Shown here in pieces: positions 62,167 to 64,000 of a DNA stretch of 64,000 nucleotides; the first letter of the stretch is position 1; the number at the start of each line of letters is the position of its first letter. Made by a program: the position numbers and the translations under genes. The notes beneath the pieces were generated by a model. That model saw nothing but the letters and a program-made list of their open reading frames with translations, was not told where the DNA came from and did not search any database. The DNA is from Echinococcus granulosus (Eukaryota > Platyhelminthes > Cestoda > Cyclophyllidea > Taeniidae): contig NW_020170470.1 of the NCBI RefSeq assembly GCF_000524195.1, positions 81,408-145,407 of the forward strand, given 5' to 3'.

Positions 62167-63351
62167 CACACCGAATGAGTCACCGCGTACAGTAGAGCCA
62201 AACGAGCGTTCGATTGAGGTTGAAGACCGCGCACCGCCTCCCAACTTTGAGGTTCCAGAGCAGCATCCTTCCCCTGAAGAGCTTATCCAAAGGGGTCAGT
62301 ATCTTGTCGACTGCCCTAGCTGGCTCGCCTTTCTGGGCGAGGATAAACGGTTGCAATATTCCAACCACTTCATCAGCCGGAACGACAAAATCTGGGGTGA
62401 TTTACCATATTTTCTATCTTCATTTATCCATTCACCTGCCATACATAGCTAATTTCCTTAATTTGCACGACGTTTGGTCGTTAGTTTTAAGATCAAGAGC
62501 TTTGGAATAGTTATTTTGACGTGCCTTAAGCGTCCCTCATCCACGCGGAAGCAAATAGGCTTGGGGATTCTCGCATAATTCGATAAATTACCGATGTCGG
62601 TTTCGCCATCTACCGTGTTAAAACTTGCTTCTATGTTTACCATTTGATCAGTGGAAAACTGAGATTGCTTTTAGACTGCTTTCTAGAAATGGAAATCTGA
62701 CGTTCATTAAATAATGCACAATTTAAATAGCTTTGAGCCTTATTTCATGCCAACTTTTTTTCGCTGGAGTACCGACATATCTCATAAGTCTTTGTAATAT
62801 TAGCAATCCTAAATTCATAGCAGCAGCATTTGGATGGGTCGCTCCCCTCTAGCTATGAGCGTGAACGATGAAAATGTCATCCCTACTATTCTTTTTTAAC
62901 TTCCTGCTGATCTTTATACCACAGTTGCTGGATGGCTGTTTTGCCGTGTGAACATTTACGCTGCTTGTATGGTTTAACATAGAAAATGATATTGGAACTA
63001 TAATGCATACATAAATGTGCATGTTAAATGTGATATAGTTGAAGGGCTTAAAGTTAAAGTGAATTGTGAGGTGACTGGACGCCTTACCTGATGTGCGCTT
63101 TAATGGTGGTTTCTGCAGAACTCATCTCAACGGAAATACGCTATGTGGATTTGCTCGTGATGATACGGGATGTCTTCTTGAACGCCTTTCCGCCAAGACG
63201 TGAGGACTCCCTGAATCTGAATGAGAACCTCTTCCCCCACCTGGATGAAGTGCTGAAGAGCCATACACTCCTTCTCTGCTACATGCTGGAGGCCCATAAC
63301 GCTAGGCCAGATCACATTACCAACAACCTTGGACAGTGCTTCATCAAAGCT
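62167..63351 (+). CDS. Dbl-family RhoGEF, partial (start of DH domain)
   Basis: Two exons, 62167-62396 and 63119-63351, of a gene that runs out of the window. The first follows CCCTCAAG; the only frame open throughout begins with the third base of a codon. It encodes a Pro/Glu-rich linker (PPPNFEVPEQHPSPEEL) and CPSWLAFLGEDKRLQYSNHF. It ends in phase 1 and joins to give IWELISTEIRYVDLL, the opening helix of a DH domain (compare IYELMQTE-HHVRTLK). LFPHLDEVLKSHTLLL follows, as in the LFPCLDELL-xH helix of the AKAP13/ARHGEF2/ARHGEF18 group. A consensus donor (GCT then GTAAGT) ends the second exon in phase 0. DH domains catalyse GDP release from Rho GTPases; the rest of DH and a PH domain should lie to the right. 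Upstream exons were not found. The subfamily assignment rests on about 80 residues. Confidence 0.78.
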
Positions 63352-64000
63352 GTAAGTGTTCTTCTGCTAGTAGGTTAGTGGCTTTAGTGATCTGATACAT
63401 CCAATCCCTTTTGTCATGGATATAGAATGCGAATTTGTTGCTTATTTACCGAAAAATTGAAGTCTTATTAATGCCATCTAATTACCAAGGTTGATTTATT
63501 TTTTATAAGATCGATACTAAATTTTATTAATTTTAACTCATGGTGAATAAATTTTACAAAAAACTTCAAGTTCGAGGAACTTTGCATCATATTCGTTTTA
63601 TGTTCGTTAGTAGTGTTATAAAGACGTTTTGCTACTACCCACCTTAATGCATGCTGCGTGTTAGTATTTCGCATATGTTTCATCACTGATAGGTAGCGAT
63701 GCCAAATCACCAACAAAGAAAGGGATTTTTATCAGGAACAAAGTGATGGTGCTACTTAGTAAAATACATTCATAAACTCCCCTGCGAGAAATGTTAAAAA
63801 TTCTGTTGCATCAGCTCTTGAAAATTGGTTGTTCTGTGTTCGGCCACATTTCTTTAAGTATTTTGGCCGTAAAACTGGCTAAAATTTTTCTAATCATACT
63901 GCGGTTAGGAATATGCAATGTCAATTTATCACGCAACCGATCGGCTTCAATATCAGTGAACTTCTCATGTAGCTTTAGTGTATTTATTTCCGTACATACT
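63352..64000 (+). other. RhoGEF intron to window end
   Basis: AT-rich sequence after the DH-exon donor. No further exon is visible before the window ends. Confidence 0.5.

Noticed and set aside
1..64000. tRNA, rRNA, microRNA and CRISPR features
   Set aside because: No B-box plus cloverleaf, no rRNA core sequence, no known flatworm microRNA seed sequence I recognise, and no regularly spaced repeats were seen.

Overview
The window looks like animal nuclear DNA with split genes: introns obey GT-AG, exons share reading phase across introns, metazoan-only families are present, and there are no bacterial-style operons. The coding content (a kinase-less FGFR-like/nou-darake-type receptor, an intronless GAR-2/B-type muscarinic receptor, a decayed Ty3/gypsy element) and AT-rich, gene-poor spacing suggest a lophotrochozoan, most likely a parasitic flatworm. 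That taxonomic call is inference. A 100-base N run at 1229-1328 is an assembly gap.

Layout. 1-4.9 kb: the last exon of an alpha-endosulfine/ARPP19 homologue (+), with its poly(A) signal; its earlier exons were not found. 6.3-7.1 kb: a GC-rich promoter with CCAAT and TATA boxes and a probable non-coding first exon ending in a consensus donor (+). 7.1-18 kb: no coding exon that I can defend, but several CpG/GAGA-rich islands. 18-23.8 kb: six exons (+) of a three-Ig, single-pass receptor like FGFRL1. 24.4-26.2 kb: a decayed Ty3/gypsy retrotransposon (+). 27.9-33.9 kb: about 16 exons (-) of anaphase-promoting complex subunit 5 (ANAPC5), recognised from collinear TPR-region similarity and matching phases. 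36.9-40.5 kb: an unidentified multi-exon gene (-), perhaps sema/plexin-like. 42-45 kb: two isolated candidate exons (+) and a small promoter-like island. 46.2-48.7 kb: an intronless muscarinic-type GPCR of 823 residues (+). 49-62 kb: long non-coding DNA with a pair of dispersed repeats, a 38-bp perfect palindrome and a CT tract. 62.2-63.4 kb: two exons (+) of a Dbl-family RhoGEF that continues past the window end.

The genes are not functionally linked as an operon. Two of them, endosulfine (a Greatwall substrate that inhibits PP2A-B55) and APC5 (an APC/C scaffold), both act in mitotic control, but their proximity is probably accidental. The receptor genes (FGFRL1-like, muscarinic-like) point to patterning and neuromuscular signalling.
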